Positions 42,158 to 51,594 of a stretch of 64,000 nucleotides of DNA are shown here, piece after piece (position 1 is the stretch's first letter; each line of letters opens with the position of its first letter). Made by a program: the position numbers and the translations under genes. The notes beneath the pieces are model-generated. The model had not been told where the DNA came from. It saw only the letters and a list, made by a program, of their open reading frames with translations, and ran no database searches. Source of the DNA: Actinoallomurus sp050942425 (GTDB lineage: Bacteria; Actinomycetota; Actinomycetes; Streptosporangiales; Streptosporangiaceae); NCBI RefSeq assembly GCF_050942425.1, contig NZ_CP192063.1, positions 5,642,001 through 5,706,000 on the forward strand. Reading direction: 5' to 3'.

Positions 42158-43801
42158 ATGAGACGTCGCATGTCCGTCGCCGCCGCACTCGCCGTCGCGC
42201 TGTCCGCCTCCGCCTGCTCGGGCGGTTCGGGCGAGACGGCCGGCGCGACTCCACCCCTCGTCGTCCACGCGATCGACCAGGGTTCCTGGCAGGCCGACTT
42301 CAACCCGTTCGCGCTGGAGAACGTCAACATCGGGACCATCGGCCTGATCTACGAGCCGCTCGAGTTCTTCAACCGGCTGCGGGCCGACGACGTCACCCCG
42401 TGGCTGGCTCTCAAGCACCAGTGGTCCGACGGCGGCAAGACCCTGACCTTCACGCTCCGGCAGGGCGTGAAGTTCTCCGACGGGCAGCCGCTCACGCCCG
42501 ACGATGTGGCCTTCACCTTCGACACGCTCCGGCAGCATCCCGAACTCAACAAGGGCGCCATCGACCTGACCGGCAGCAAGGTGACCGGCCCCGACACGGT
42601 CCAGTTGAGCTTCGGCACGCCGTCGTACGCCAAGATCTGGAACATCGCCGGCAGCGTCGGCATCGTCCAGAAGCGCCTGTTCGAGAGCCAGAATCCGACG
42701 ACCTTCACCAACCCCAAGCCGGTGGGTACCGGGCCGTACGTCCTGAAGTCCTTCTCCTCTCAGGTGTACGAGCTGGCGAAGAACCCCGCGTACTGGCAGC
42801 CCGGCAAGCCGGTGGTGCCGACCGTGCGGTTCCCGGCCAACACCGCGAACGCCGTGCAGACCGGGTTGCAACAGGGGACCATCGACTGGGCGGGCGCGTT
42901 CGTGCCCGACATCCAGAAGATCTACGTGCAAGGCGACCCGGCGCACAACAAGTACTACTTCCCGCCCGGCGGGCTCATCTCGCTGTACCTCAACCTGACC
43001 GAGCCGGCGTTCGCCAAGCCGGAGGTGCGGCAGGCGATCAGCCTGGCCGTCGATCGGGACAACCTCGTCAAGGTGGCCGAGCACGGCTACACGCGCGTGG
43101 CCCACCCGACCGGCGTGCCGATGCCGGGCGGCGACGCCTACCTGCCGCCCGAGTACAAGGACACGAAGTTCTCCGTCGACACCGCGAAGGCCGCCCAACT
43201 GCTCCAGCAGGCGGGCTTCAGGAAGTCCGGCGACACCATGGTCGACGACAAGGGCGACAAGCTGTCCTTCACCCTGCTCGTCCCCTCGCCCTTCACCGAC
43301 TTCGTCAACGCCGCGCAGCTCATCCGCGCCGACCTCGCCAAGATCGGCGTGAAGGTCGAGGCCCGGGGCGTGTCCGTCCAGGAGTGGGTCTCCAGCGTGG
43401 GCAAGGGCACGTACGACATGACGATCCGGGGCGGTGAGGCCGGCCCGACCCCGTACACCCTCCTGCGGCTCAACCTGGCGAGCCAGGTCACCAAACCGGT
43501 CGGCCAGATGGCCGCGAGCAACTACGAGCGCTGGAAGGACGCCACGACCGACAGGCTGCTCGCCGAGTACGCCGCCACCGATGGCAGGACCGCGCAGCAG
43601 AAGGCGATCCAGGGACTCGGCCGGATCATGGTGGAGAAGCAGCCGTTCCTGCCGCTGTTCTACAGCGCCGCCTGGGCGCAGTACCGCACGAACAAGTACG
43701 TCGGCTGGCCGACCGAACAGGACCCGTACGCGGTGCCCGCGCCGTACCAGCAACCCGACCTCGGGGTGGTCCTGCTCCACCTGCGGCCGGCGAAGGGATG
43801 A
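42158..43801 (+). CDS. Oligopeptide/muropeptide ABC transporter substrate-binding lipoprotein (SBP_bac_5)
   Basis: ATG 42158 begins MRRRMSVAAALAVALSASAC, a lipoprotein signal with the lipobox Cys near residue 20; an upstream start would add a tail before the signal. The 547-residue length and blocks such as TFTLRQGVKFSDGQPLTPDDVAF, NPKPVGTGPY and VRQAISLAVDRDNLV are those of DppA/OppA proteins. It captures peptides, or glycopeptides, outside the membrane and hands them to the overlapping permease genes. Context with NagZ, NamZ and PIG-L suggests muropeptides or murein sugars as ligand, which is inferred. Confidence 0.93.
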   Translation: MRRRMSVAAALAVALSASACSGGSGETAGATPPLVVHAIDQGSWQADFNPFALENVNIGTIGLIYEPLEFFNRLRADDVTPWLALKHQWSDGGKTLTFTLRQGVKFSDGQPLTPDDVAFTFDTLRQHPELNKGAIDLTGSKVTGPDTVQLSFGTPSYAKIWNIAGSVGIVQKRLFESQNPTTFTNPKPVGTGPYVLKSFSSQVYELAKNPAYWQPGKPVVPTVRFPANTANAVQTGLQQGTIDWAGAFVPDIQKIYVQGDPAHNKYYFPPGGLISLYLNLTEPAFAKPEVRQAISLAVDRDNLVKVAEHGYTRVAHPTGVPMPGGDAYLPPEYKDTKFSVDTAKAAQLLQQAGFRKSGDTMVDDKGDKLSFTLLVPSPFTDFVNAAQLIRADLAKIGVKVEARGVSVQEWVSSVGKGTYDMTIRGGEAGPTPYTLLRLNLASQVTKPVGQMAASNYERWKDATTDRLLAEYAATDGRTAQQKAIQGLGRIMVEKQPFLPLFYSAAWAQYRTNKYVGWPTEQDPYAVPAPYQQPDLGVVLLHLRPAKG

Positions 43802-44775
43802 GGTATCTCCTCCGGCGGCTCGGGTTCTACCTGCTCACGGCCTGGGCCGCCGTCACCCTCAACTTCCTCATCCCGCGGATGATGCCGGGCGACCCCGTCT
43901 CGCTGCTCGCGGACCGCATGAAGGGCAACGTGGACCCGGCGGCGCTCACCGCGATGAAGCGGGCGTTCGGGTTCAGCGACGCCGGGCTCGGGCGGCAGTA
44001 CCTCGACTACCTGGGGAACCTGCTCCACGGTGAGCTGGGACGGTCGATCACGTTCTTCCCGGAGAAGGTCTCCACCGTCATCGGCAGCGGCCTGCCCTGG
44101 ACGATCGGGCTGGTCGGGATCGCCACGTTGCTCAGCTACGCGGTGGGCACGCTGATCGGCGCGCTCGCCGCGTGGCGGCGCGGGTCCTGGCTCGACGGCC
44201 TCGTTCCGGTGACGACGTCCCTGCACGCGGTGCCGTACTTCTGGGCGGCGCTGGCCCTGCTGTTCGTCTTCGGGGTGACGCTGCGCTGGTTCCCGGTGAG
44301 CGGCGCGTACGCGCTGTCGCTCCAGCCCGGGTGGAGCGGCCCGTTCGTGTCGACCGTGATCTATCACGCCACGCTGCCCGCCATCACGATCGTCGTGGCG
44401 TCGGTCGCCGACCGGATCCTCGGGATGCGGAACGTGATGGTGACCACGCTCGGCGAGGACTACGTCGTCATGGCGGAGGCGAAGGGGCTCACCAGCCGGC
44501 GGGTGATGTGGGCGTACGCGGCCCGCAACGCGATCCTGCCGAACATCACGAGCTTCGCCCTCTCGCTCGGCTTCGTGGTCGGCGGATCGGTGCTCACCGA
44601 GATCGTCTTCTCCTATCCGGGGATCGGATCGACCCTGCTCAAGGCGGTCGAGAACGAGGACTTCCCGCTGATGCAGGGCATCTTCCTGGTCATCTCCCTC
44701 GCCGTGCTGGCCGCGAACTTCCTGGCCGACCTGGCCTACGTGCTCCTCGACCCGCGTACCCGGCAGGAGGCATGA
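43798..44775 (+). CDS. Opp/Dpp-type ABC transporter permease (DppB-like)
   Basis: This 325-residue protein overlaps the binding-protein gene (ATGA). The N-terminal MRYLLRRLGFYLLTAWAAVTLNFLIPRMMPGDP is typical of DppB/OppB, followed by about six transmembrane helices. The EAA loop near residues 222-250 reads DYVVMAEAKGLTSRRVMWAYAARNAILP and contacts the ATPase. It forms the importer pore with the next gene product. Confidence 0.93.
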   Translation: MRYLLRRLGFYLLTAWAAVTLNFLIPRMMPGDPVSLLADRMKGNVDPAALTAMKRAFGFSDAGLGRQYLDYLGNLLHGELGRSITFFPEKVSTVIGSGLPWTIGLVGIATLLSYAVGTLIGALAAWRRGSWLDGLVPVTTSLHAVPYFWAALALLFVFGVTLRWFPVSGAYALSLQPGWSGPFVSTVIYHATLPAITIVVASVADRILGMRNVMVTTLGEDYVVMAEAKGLTSRRVMWAYAARNAILPNITSFALSLGFVVGGSVLTEIVFSYPGIGSTLLKAVENEDFPLMQGIFLVISLAVLAANFLADLAYVLLDPRTRQEA

Positions 44776-45656
44776 TGCGCTCACCGAAGATCGTCTTCGG
44801 GCTGGGGATCCTGGCCTTCTTCGTGCTCCTGGCCCTGGCCGGGCCGCTGCTGGTCGGCGGTGACCCGACCGCGACCAGCGGCGACACACTTCAGGGGCCG
44901 TCGGCCCACCATTGGCTCGGAACCACCCAGACCGGGCAGGACGTCCTCACCCAACTGGTGTTCGGCGCGCGCGTCTCCCTCACGGTCGGCGGCCTGTCGG
45001 CCGTCATCGCCACCGTGCTGTCGATCGTCGTCGGCCTGGTCGGCGGCTACTTCGGCGGCGTGGTCGATGAGGTCCTGTCGGTGCTGACCAACATCTTCCT
45101 CGTCCTGCCGGCCCTGCCGCTGGTGATCGTGCTGGCCGGATACCTGCCGAAGCGCGGTGTCGCGTCGGTCGCGGTCGTCATCGCCCTGACGGGCTGGGCG
45201 TGGGGAGCCCGGATCCTGCGGGCGCAGACACTCTCCCTCCGCCGCCGCGACTTCGTCGAGGCGGCACGGGCCGCGGGGGAGCGGCCGTTGCGGATCATCT
45301 TCTGCGAGATCCTCCCGGTCGAACTCCCCGTGATCGCGACCAGCTTTCTGGCGACCGTGGTCGCCGCGATCCTCACCGAGACGGGCCTGTCGTTCCTCGG
45401 CCTGGCCGACCTGTCCAGCGTGAGCTGGGGAAGCATGCTCTACTACGCCCAGAACGGCCAGGCGCTCCTGCTGGGCGCGTGGTGGTGGTTCATACCGCCC
45501 GGCCTGTGCATCGCCCTCATCGGCACCGGTCTCGGGCTGGTCAACTTCGGCATCGACGAGATCGCCAATCCGCGGCTGCGCTCCGCGAAACTGCCGCGGC
45601 GCACACGCCGCGGCCGCGCCGCCGTGCTCGAGACGGCCGGGGAGGCGCACTCGTGA
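44772..45656 (+). CDS. Opp/Dpp-type ABC transporter permease (DppC-like)
   Basis: This 294-residue protein starts at the ATGA overlap (44772; a second ATG follows at once). The pattern HHWLGTTQTGQDVLTQLVFGARVSL after TM1 is diagnostic of DppC/OppC. The EAA loop is DFVEAARAAGERPLRIIFCEILP. The end reads INFGIDEIANPRLR, in which 'NFGIDEIANPRLR' is the family tail. It pairs with the preceding permease and overlaps the ATPase gene. Confidence 0.93.
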   Translation: MMRSPKIVFGLGILAFFVLLALAGPLLVGGDPTATSGDTLQGPSAHHWLGTTQTGQDVLTQLVFGARVSLTVGGLSAVIATVLSIVVGLVGGYFGGVVDEVLSVLTNIFLVLPALPLVIVLAGYLPKRGVASVAVVIALTGWAWGARILRAQTLSLRRRDFVEAARAAGERPLRIIFCEILPVELPVIATSFLATVVAAILTETGLSFLGLADLSSVSWGSMLYYAQNGQALLLGAWWWFIPPGLCIALIGTGLGLVNFGIDEIANPRLRSAKLPRRTRRGRAAVLETAGEAHS

Positions 45657-46684
45657 ACGTCCTGGAGGTACGCGGCCTGAGCGTGGAGTACGCGGCCCCG
45701 GGCGGTGCCGTGCACGCGGTCAGCGATGTGTCGCTCGACCTGCGGCGGGGCGAGATTCTGGGGATCGCCGGTGAGAGCGGCAGCGGAAAGTCGACGCTCG
45801 CGCACGCGATGAGCCGGCTGCTGCGGCCTCCGGCCCGTGTCACCGCGGGTGCGGTCCGCTACTGCCCGCCGGACGACGCCGAGCCGGTGGACCTGCTGAC
45901 GCTCGACCGGGCGGCGCTGCGCCGGTTCCGCTGGAAGGAACTGGCCGTCGTCTTCCAGAGCGCCATGAACTCCCTCAACCCGGTCAGCACCATCGGCGCG
46001 CAGATCGACGACGTGCTCCGCACCCACCGCACGGACATGAGCAAGGCCGACCGCCGGGAACGGGCGGTGGAACTGCTCGGGCGGGTGGGGATCGACCCCG
46101 AGCGCCGGCGAAGCTACCCGCACGAACTCTCCGGCGGGATGCGCCAACGCGCGGTGATCGCCATCGCGCTCGCCCTGAATCCCCAGATCATCGTGATGGA
46201 CGAGCCGACGACCGCCCTCGACGTCGTGGTCCAGCGCGACATCCTGCACCAGATCAAGGAACTGAAGGACGAGTACGGCTTCGCGGTCGTCTTCATCACC
46301 CACGATCTGTCCCTCCTGCTGGAGATCGCCGATCACATCGCGATCATGTACGCCGGCCGGGTCGTCGAGACGGCGCCGGCCCGGTCCGTGCACGAGGCGC
46401 CGCGTCATCCGTACACCCTCGGCCTGGTGCGCTCGTTCCCCAAGCTGCACGGCCCGCGGGAGGAACTGCTCGGCATCCCCGGCACACCGCCGGACCTGCG
46501 CTCCCTGCCGCCCGGCTGTGCCTTCCATCCGCGGTGCCGGTTCGCCGTCGACGCGTGCCGGTCACACCGGCCCGGCCTGCTGACCACCGACGACGGCGTA
46601 CAGGTGGCCTGCGCGCTCCACGACGCGAGCGTGTACGCGGGCGACCTGCCCGCGGAGCTGTCCCCACGGGAGGAGACGCGTTGA
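45653..46684 (+). CDS. Opp/Dpp-type ABC transporter ATPase (DppD-like)
   Basis: GTG 45653 overlaps the permease stop (GTGA). The 343-residue protein has Walker A GESGSGKST (about 41-49), signature LSGGMRQR (about 160), Walker B IIVMDEPTTALD and an HDLSLL switch His. The C-terminal oligopeptide-transporter extension contains CAFHPRCRFAVDAC (about 287-300), the three-Cys cluster of this subfamily. It energises import together with the next ATPase. Confidence 0.94.
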   Translation: MNVLEVRGLSVEYAAPGGAVHAVSDVSLDLRRGEILGIAGESGSGKSTLAHAMSRLLRPPARVTAGAVRYCPPDDAEPVDLLTLDRAALRRFRWKELAVVFQSAMNSLNPVSTIGAQIDDVLRTHRTDMSKADRRERAVELLGRVGIDPERRRSYPHELSGGMRQRAVIAIALALNPQIIVMDEPTTALDVVVQRDILHQIKELKDEYGFAVVFITHDLSLLLEIADHIAIMYAGRVVETAPARSVHEAPRHPYTLGLVRSFPKLHGPREELLGIPGTPPDLRSLPPGCAFHPRCRFAVDACRSHRPGLLTTDDGVQVACALHDASVYAGDLPAELSPREETR

Positions 46685-46726
46685 CGGTGAGCGACAGGCC
46701 GGTGCCCATGAGGAGGAGGTGCCCTG

Positions 46727-47719
46727 GTGACCGGAGAGGTCGTGCTCGAAGGCCGTGAGCTGATGAAGCACTTCACGGCGGCCCGGTCCCGGCGACGAGG
46801 CGTGGTGGGCCGGCGTCCGCCGGTCCGCGCGGTGGAGGACGTGTCGCTGGCCTTGCGCGCCGGGTCCGTGACGGCGCTCGTCGGTGAGAGCGGAAGCGGC
46901 AAGAGCACGGTGGCCCGGCTGCTCGCCCAGGTGTACCCGCCGACCTCCGGCGAGGTCGTGCTGCGCGGCAGCCCGGTACGGGCGTCCGGCGGCTCCCGGT
47001 CCCGCGCGTTCCGCCGAGACGTTCAGCTCGTCTTCCAGGACCCGTTCGCGTCGCTGAACCCGTTCCACCGGGTCCGGTACCACCTCGCCCGGCCGCTGCG
47101 GATCCACGGGCACGCGCGATCATCCGCCGAGGCCGCCGAGCAGGCGGAGGCACTGCTCGAGAGAGTCAGCCTCACCCCGGTCGGCCAGTTCATGAACAAG
47201 CTCCCGCACGAGCTCTCCGGCGGCCAGCGGCAACGGGTCGCGATCGCGCGTGCCCTGGCCGCACGCCCCTCCGTGTTGATCGCCGACGAACCGGTCTCGA
47301 TGCTCGATGTGTCGATTCGCCTGGGCGTGCTACGGCTGCTCGAGCAACTGGTCCGTGCGGATGACCTCGCGCTGCTCTACATCACCCACGACATCGCGAC
47401 GGCGCGATACTTCGCGGACGAGATCATGGTCATGTACGCCGGGCGGCTCGTCGAGCGGGGCTCCGGCGAGGAGGTGACCCAGTCACCCGCGCATCCCTAC
47501 ACACGACTGCTCGTGGACTCGTCACCCGATCCCGGCCGCCCGAGCGCGGAGGACTCCCGGCCCGGGAGCCATGGGGAACCACCGAATCCGACCGCCCCGC
47601 CGGACGGCTGCCGGTTCCATCCACGGTGCCCGATCGCTCTGCCGATCTGCGCGGAGCGGGTACCGCACCGCACCGATCTCGGCGACGAGCGCTGGGTGCA
47701 CTGCTGGAACCACGACTGA
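46727..47719 (+). CDS. Opp/Dpp-type ABC transporter ATPase (DppF-like)
   Basis: GTG 46727 follows GAGGAGGAGG; 42 bp separate it from the DppD-like gene. The 330-residue protein carries Walker A GESGSGKST (about 54-62), signature LSGGQRQR, Walker B VLIADEPVSMLD and switch THDIATA, with the C-terminal CRFHPRCPIALPIC cysteine motif. It completes a five-gene importer. An insertion of basic residues (RSRRRGVVGRR) before the first strand is typical of DppF proteins. Confidence 0.94.
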   Translation: MTGEVVLEGRELMKHFTAARSRRRGVVGRRPPVRAVEDVSLALRAGSVTALVGESGSGKSTVARLLAQVYPPTSGEVVLRGSPVRASGGSRSRAFRRDVQLVFQDPFASLNPFHRVRYHLARPLRIHGHARSSAEAAEQAEALLERVSLTPVGQFMNKLPHELSGGQRQRVAIARALAARPSVLIADEPVSMLDVSIRLGVLRLLEQLVRADDLALLYITHDIATARYFADEIMVMYAGRLVERGSGEEVTQSPAHPYTRLLVDSSPDPGRPSAEDSRPGSHGEPPNPTAPPDGCRFHPRCPIALPICAERVPHRTDLGDERWVHCWNHD

Positions 47720-47767
47720 TCTAATGACTAGAACTCTGGCGACGGATCCGTACCCCAGGAGACTCGG

Positions 47768-48931
47768 TTGAGATCACTGACGCCCGGAATCCCCCTGATC
47801 GCCGCGGGCCTGCTGACGGCCGGCCTGCTCGCCCCGGCCGCCCCCGCTGCAGCCGCCTCCGCGGAGGTCTGCGCCGGCGTCCCCGCTCCGAAACTGCGTG
47901 CCGTACGGCCGGACAGCCGGCTGAACGGCATGTTCACGAGCTATGGCAACGGCAATCGCCGACTGGATGACTGGACCGGCGCCGACGGCACGTATTCGGT
48001 GCGGCTCTCGGACGGCCGGGACCTCTGGATCTACTCCGACACCTTCCTCGGCAGGGTGAACAAGGACGGCACCCGGCCGCCGACCGTCGATGACGGCGGC
48101 ACGACCCCGTTCGTCAACAACAGCTTCATCGTCCAGAAGGGCCGCCGGCTCACGACGGAGCACGGCGGCACCGCGAAGAATCCGACGGCCCTCCTGCCCC
48201 CGCCGGACAAGAACCACTGGTACTGGGCGGGGGACGGCACGACCGCGGGCGACAAGGTCGAGGTGACCTATCAGGAGTACGAGCGGTTCGGCCCGGGGGC
48301 ATGGGACTGGCGCTGGAGCCGTAACGTCGTCGCCCGGTTCGCGCAGAAACGACTGTCGAAGCCGCTCAGCGTCACTCCACTGCCGTCGGGCCGGCAGATC
48401 GCCTGGGCGTCCGCGCTACGGCGCGTCGGGGGATTCACCTATATCTACGGCGTGGAGGACCACGACGCCACCAAGTACATGCACATCGCGAGGGTGCGGG
48501 GCGAGAGCCTGCTCGGCGCCTGGGAGTACTACGCGGGGAACGGCACGTGGTCGGCGTCCGAGCAGGACTCCGCGCGGGTGATGGACGGCGTCGCCAACGA
48601 ATACAGCGTGAGCCGTCACGGCAGGGTCTACGTGCTGATCACCCACGACACCACGCAACGGCTCGGCGCCGAGATCGTCGCGTACTACTCGTGCACTCCG
48701 TACGGCCCGTTCGTCGACAAGACGCACGTCTACACGACCCCCGAGACCGGAGCGGACGGCTCATACCACAACGCGAACGTGTTCACGTACAACGCGCACG
48801 CTCATCCGGAGGTCGCGGGGCCCGGTGGTGACCTGGTGGTCTCCTACAACGTGAACAGCTTCGAGCCGAAGGACCTCTACGCCGACGCCGGTATCTACCG
48901 GGCCCGCTTCCTGGACCTGTCGTTCAGCTGA
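47768..48931 (+). CDS. Secreted DUF4185/DUF5005-like beta-propeller protein (GH43-like)
   Basis: TTG 47768 follows GGAG at 47758 and starts a signal peptide (about 1-35) ending AAAASA. The 387-residue protein has propeller-type repeats: DLWIYSDTFLG, NNSFIVQKG, DGVANEYSVSRHGRVYVLITHDT and YNAHAHPEVAGPGGDLVVSYNVNS. These match DUF4185/DUF5005 proteins, which resemble five-bladed glycosidases of the GH43/GH117 kind. Catalytic residues cannot be assigned by eye. It overlaps the aldose-epimerase-like gene (TGATG) and may act on an extracellular glycan feeding the pathway that follows. Confidence 0.75.
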   Translation: MRSLTPGIPLIAAGLLTAGLLAPAAPAAAASAEVCAGVPAPKLRAVRPDSRLNGMFTSYGNGNRRLDDWTGADGTYSVRLSDGRDLWIYSDTFLGRVNKDGTRPPTVDDGGTTPFVNNSFIVQKGRRLTTEHGGTAKNPTALLPPPDKNHWYWAGDGTTAGDKVEVTYQEYERFGPGAWDWRWSRNVVARFAQKRLSKPLSVTPLPSGRQIAWASALRRVGGFTYIYGVEDHDATKYMHIARVRGESLLGAWEYYAGNGTWSASEQDSARVMDGVANEYSVSRHGRVYVLITHDTTQRLGAEIVAYYSCTPYGPFVDKTHVYTTPETGADGSYHNANVFTYNAHAHPEVAGPGGDLVVSYNVNSFEPKDLYADAGIYRARFLDLSFS

Positions 48932-49926
48932 TGTACCGGCGCAACTGGGGTTGCCGAGTCCACGAGATCACCCTCGCGGGGCTGCGCGCCATCGTGCTGG
49001 AGAACGAACTGCTGCGGGTGACCGTCCTGGCCGACAAGGGCGGGGACGTCGTGGAGTTCTGTCACAAGCCCCGCGACCTGGACTTCGCCTGGCTCGCGCC
49101 GGCGGGCCTACGCGATCCGCGTGACGTGGCCGGCGGCGCGGCCGATGACGCGGCGCTCTTCCACGACCAGTACGAAGGCGGATGGCAGGAGGTCTTCCCG
49201 AACGGCGGTGCCCCGAGCACGTATCGCGGCGCCGCTCTCGCCCAGCACGGCGAGGTCGCGGGCCTCCGCTGGGACGCGGTCATCGTCGAGGACGACCCGG
49301 GTGCGGTCGCCGTACGGCTCACGGTGCGCACCCGGCGTCTTCCGTTCCGGCTGGCGAAGACGTTCCGGCTGACCTCCGGCGAACCCACGCTGACGATCGA
49401 GGAGGAACTGCACAACGAGTCCGGCGTGGACCTGGACGCGATGTGGGGCCATCACATCGTGTTCGGCGCGCCGTTCCTGCGGCCCGGGGCGAGGATCCGG
49501 ATGCCCGAGGGCGTCCACGTGATGCCCCACGAGACCGCGATCAATCCGCCGGAGCGGCGCGTCGGCGAGGCCGGCCCCTGGCCGGTGCCCGACGGCGTCA
49601 CCGACCTCAGCGTCGTGCCCGAGCCGGGCGCGCCGAGCGACATCGTCTACCTGACCGGCTTCACCGACGGATGGTACGAGGTCGCGGACGCCCTGCGGGT
49701 GGAGTGGGACGCGAGCGTCCTGCCGTACGTGTGGATGTGGCAGGAGCTGGGCGCCTGGCGCGACTATCCCTGGTGGGGCCGCGCGTACGTGGTCGGGCTC
49801 GAACCCTTCTCGAGTCTCCCGACGAACGGGCTGGCCGAGGCGGTCGAGAACGGCTCGGCCCTGCGCGTGCCGGCCGGGGCCCGCCGCAGCCTGTGGCTGC
49901 GGGCGACCGTGTTGGAGGAGCAATGA
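48931..49926 (+). CDS. Aldose 1-epimerase-like protein (DUF4432 type)
   Basis: This 331-residue protein starts in a TGATG overlap. The galactose-mutarotase-like supersandwich is shown by LRVTVLADKGGDVVEFCHKPRD, GWQEVFPNGG, LTIEEELHNESGVDLDAMWGHHIVFG and YVWMWQELGAWRDYPWWGRAYVVGLEP. The HH and Glu positions fit sugar binding. The family interconverts anomers or binds sugars without clear turnover. It is followed at once by an SDR and a lactonase, the next steps of an oxidative sugar pathway. Confidence 0.82.
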   Translation: MYRRNWGCRVHEITLAGLRAIVLENELLRVTVLADKGGDVVEFCHKPRDLDFAWLAPAGLRDPRDVAGGAADDAALFHDQYEGGWQEVFPNGGAPSTYRGAALAQHGEVAGLRWDAVIVEDDPGAVAVRLTVRTRRLPFRLAKTFRLTSGEPTLTIEEELHNESGVDLDAMWGHHIVFGAPFLRPGARIRMPEGVHVMPHETAINPPERRVGEAGPWPVPDGVTDLSVVPEPGAPSDIVYLTGFTDGWYEVADALRVEWDASVLPYVWMWQELGAWRDYPWWGRAYVVGLEPFSSLPTNGLAEAVENGSALRVPAGARRSLWLRATVLEEQ

Positions 49927-50690
49927 CGGAACTGGACGGCAAGGTCGCCCTGGTGACCGGCGGATCGCTCGGAATCGGCCGGGCCGTGGTCGAACGGCTG
50001 GCCGCCGACGGTGCGGCCGTCGTGTACTGCGGCCGGGAATCCGGCCCGGCCGGCGACCGCGTGCACGGCGTCGTCGCCGACGTCACCGACGCCGGGCGGA
50101 TGCGCGACCTCGTCGCGGAGACGGTGACCCGGTTCGGCGGCCTCGACATCGTCGCCAACTGCGCGGGAATCCAGCGCTACGGCACGGTCGAGGACACGAC
50201 GGAGGAGCTGTGGGACGAAGTCCTCTCCGTCAACCTGAAAGGGATCTTCCTGGTCTGCAAGGCGGCAGTACCCGAGCTGCGCAGGCGTGGCGGCGGGTCG
50301 ATCGTCAACGTGTCGTCGGTGCAGGCGTTCGCCTCCCAGACGCGCGTCGCCGCCTACACGGCGAGCAAGGCCGCGATCAACGGCCTGACCCGGGCCATGG
50401 CGCTCGACCACGCACCGGACGGCATCCGGGTCAACGTCGTCTGCCCGGGCTCGGTGGACACGCCGATGCTGCGCTGGGCGGCGGACAGGTTCCGGGGCGA
50501 GCGCAGCCAGGACGAGCAGGTCGCCGAGTGGGGCCGGGCGCACCCGCTCGGCCGGGTCGCTCGGCCCGAGGAGGTCGCCGAGGTCGTCGCCTTCCTGGCC
50601 GGTCCACGCTCGTCGTTCGTCACCGGAGCCGAGCACACGGTCGACGGCGGCCTGCTCGCCCGCAACCCCGCCGCACTCCCGGAGGACTGA
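49923..50690 (+). CDS. SDR-family sugar dehydrogenase
   Basis: This 255-residue protein starts at the ATGA overlap. It is a classical SDR with cofactor motif TGGSLGIGR (about 13-21), NCAGI (about 80), catalytic Ser in NVSSVQAF and YTASK (Tyr-x3-Lys, about 146-150), and VCPGSVDTPM after the active site. The acidic or basic residue after beta-2 does not settle NAD versus NADP. With the epimerase and SMP-30 lactonase it likely oxidises an aldose to a lactone. Confidence 0.9.
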   Translation: MTELDGKVALVTGGSLGIGRAVVERLAADGAAVVYCGRESGPAGDRVHGVVADVTDAGRMRDLVAETVTRFGGLDIVANCAGIQRYGTVEDTTEELWDEVLSVNLKGIFLVCKAAVPELRRRGGGSIVNVSSVQAFASQTRVAAYTASKAAINGLTRAMALDHAPDGIRVNVVCPGSVDTPMLRWAADRFRGERSQDEQVAEWGRAHPLGRVARPEEVAEVVAFLAGPRSSFVTGAEHTVDGGLLARNPAALPED

Positions 50691-51497
50691 ATGCGCGTCT
50701 TCTACGACGGTCTCTTCACCACGCCCCGCCTGGACCACCCCGAGGGCGTCGCGGTGCACTCGGACGGCAGCGTCTGGTGCGGCGGCGAGGCCGGCCAGCT
50801 GATCCGCATCGACCCGGACGGCGGGTCCGCCGAGCAGATCGCCTCCACCGGCGGGTTCATCCTCGGCATCGCCTTCGACCCGGCGGAGACGGCGCTGTAC
50901 GCGTGCGACATCGCGCACCGCGCCGTGTTCCGCCTCGACCTGGCCTCAGGCGAGCTGTCGTCCTTCGCCGACGGCGCGGACGGGCACCGGTTCCGCAATC
51001 CCAACTTCCCCGCGTTCGACCCGGACGGCCGGCTCTACGTGTCCGACAGCTACCCGGCCGACGAACCCGGACCTCCGGTCTTCCGCTTCGAACCCGATGG
51101 CTCAGGTTCGGTGTGGTTCGCCGAACCGTTGAGCTTCGCCAACGGCCTGGCCCTCGTGCCGGGCGAGGCGCTGTACGTCGCCGAGTCGTTCCTGCCAGGC
51201 GTGAGCCGGATCGAGATCCGCCCCGACGGTACCGCCGGAACCCGGACCATCGCCGCCACCCTGCCGGGCACGGTGCCGGACGGGCTGGCGTTCGGCCCGG
51301 ACGGGCTGCTCTACGTGGCCTGCTACGAGCCGAGCAAGGTGCTGCGCCTTCATCCGGACGGCCGCGTCGAGACCGTCGCCCACGACCCGACCGCCCACAC
51401 GCTCTGTCACCCCACCAACATCGCCTTCCGCGGAAGCACGGCCTTCACCGCCAACCTGGGCCGCTGGCACATCACCGCCCTCGACCTGGGGGAGTAG
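50691..51497 (+). CDS. SMP-30/gluconolactonase-like sugar lactonase
   Basis: This 268-residue protein starts directly after the SDR stop with no gap. The six-bladed propeller shows LDHPEGVAVHSDGSVWCGGEAG (with the metal-binding Glu), NPNFPAFDPDGRLYVSDSYP, FANGLAL and VPDGLAFGPDGLLYVACYEPSK; the conserved Asn and Asp residues of the divalent metal site are present. It would hydrolyse the lactone made by the SDR to an aldonic acid. It converges with the GH38 gene. Confidence 0.9.
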   Translation: MRVFYDGLFTTPRLDHPEGVAVHSDGSVWCGGEAGQLIRIDPDGGSAEQIASTGGFILGIAFDPAETALYACDIAHRAVFRLDLASGELSSFADGADGHRFRNPNFPAFDPDGRLYVSDSYPADEPGPPVFRFEPDGSGSVWFAEPLSFANGLALVPGEALYVAESFLPGVSRIEIRPDGTAGTRTIAATLPGTVPDGLAFGPDGLLYVACYEPSKVLRLHPDGRVETVAHDPTAHTLCHPTNIAFRGSTAFTANLGRWHITALDLGE

Positions 51498-51529
51498 AGC
51501 CCGACTACCAGGCACCACGCTCACCCGAT

Positions 51530-51560
51530 CGGGGACAGTCCGGCCTCCGGGTCGTCCCCG
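51530..51560. terminator. Hairpin between convergent lactonase and mannosidase genes
   Basis: CGGGGAC (51530-51536) pairs with GTCCCCG (51554-51560); the loop itself contains a CCGG/CCGG pair. It lies 33 bp after the lactonase stop and 35 bp before the mannosidase end, so it probably serves as a shared terminator. Confidence 0.45.
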
Positions 51561-51594
51561 CGGTCGCTGGGCACGAGCGGGTACCAGGAGATTC

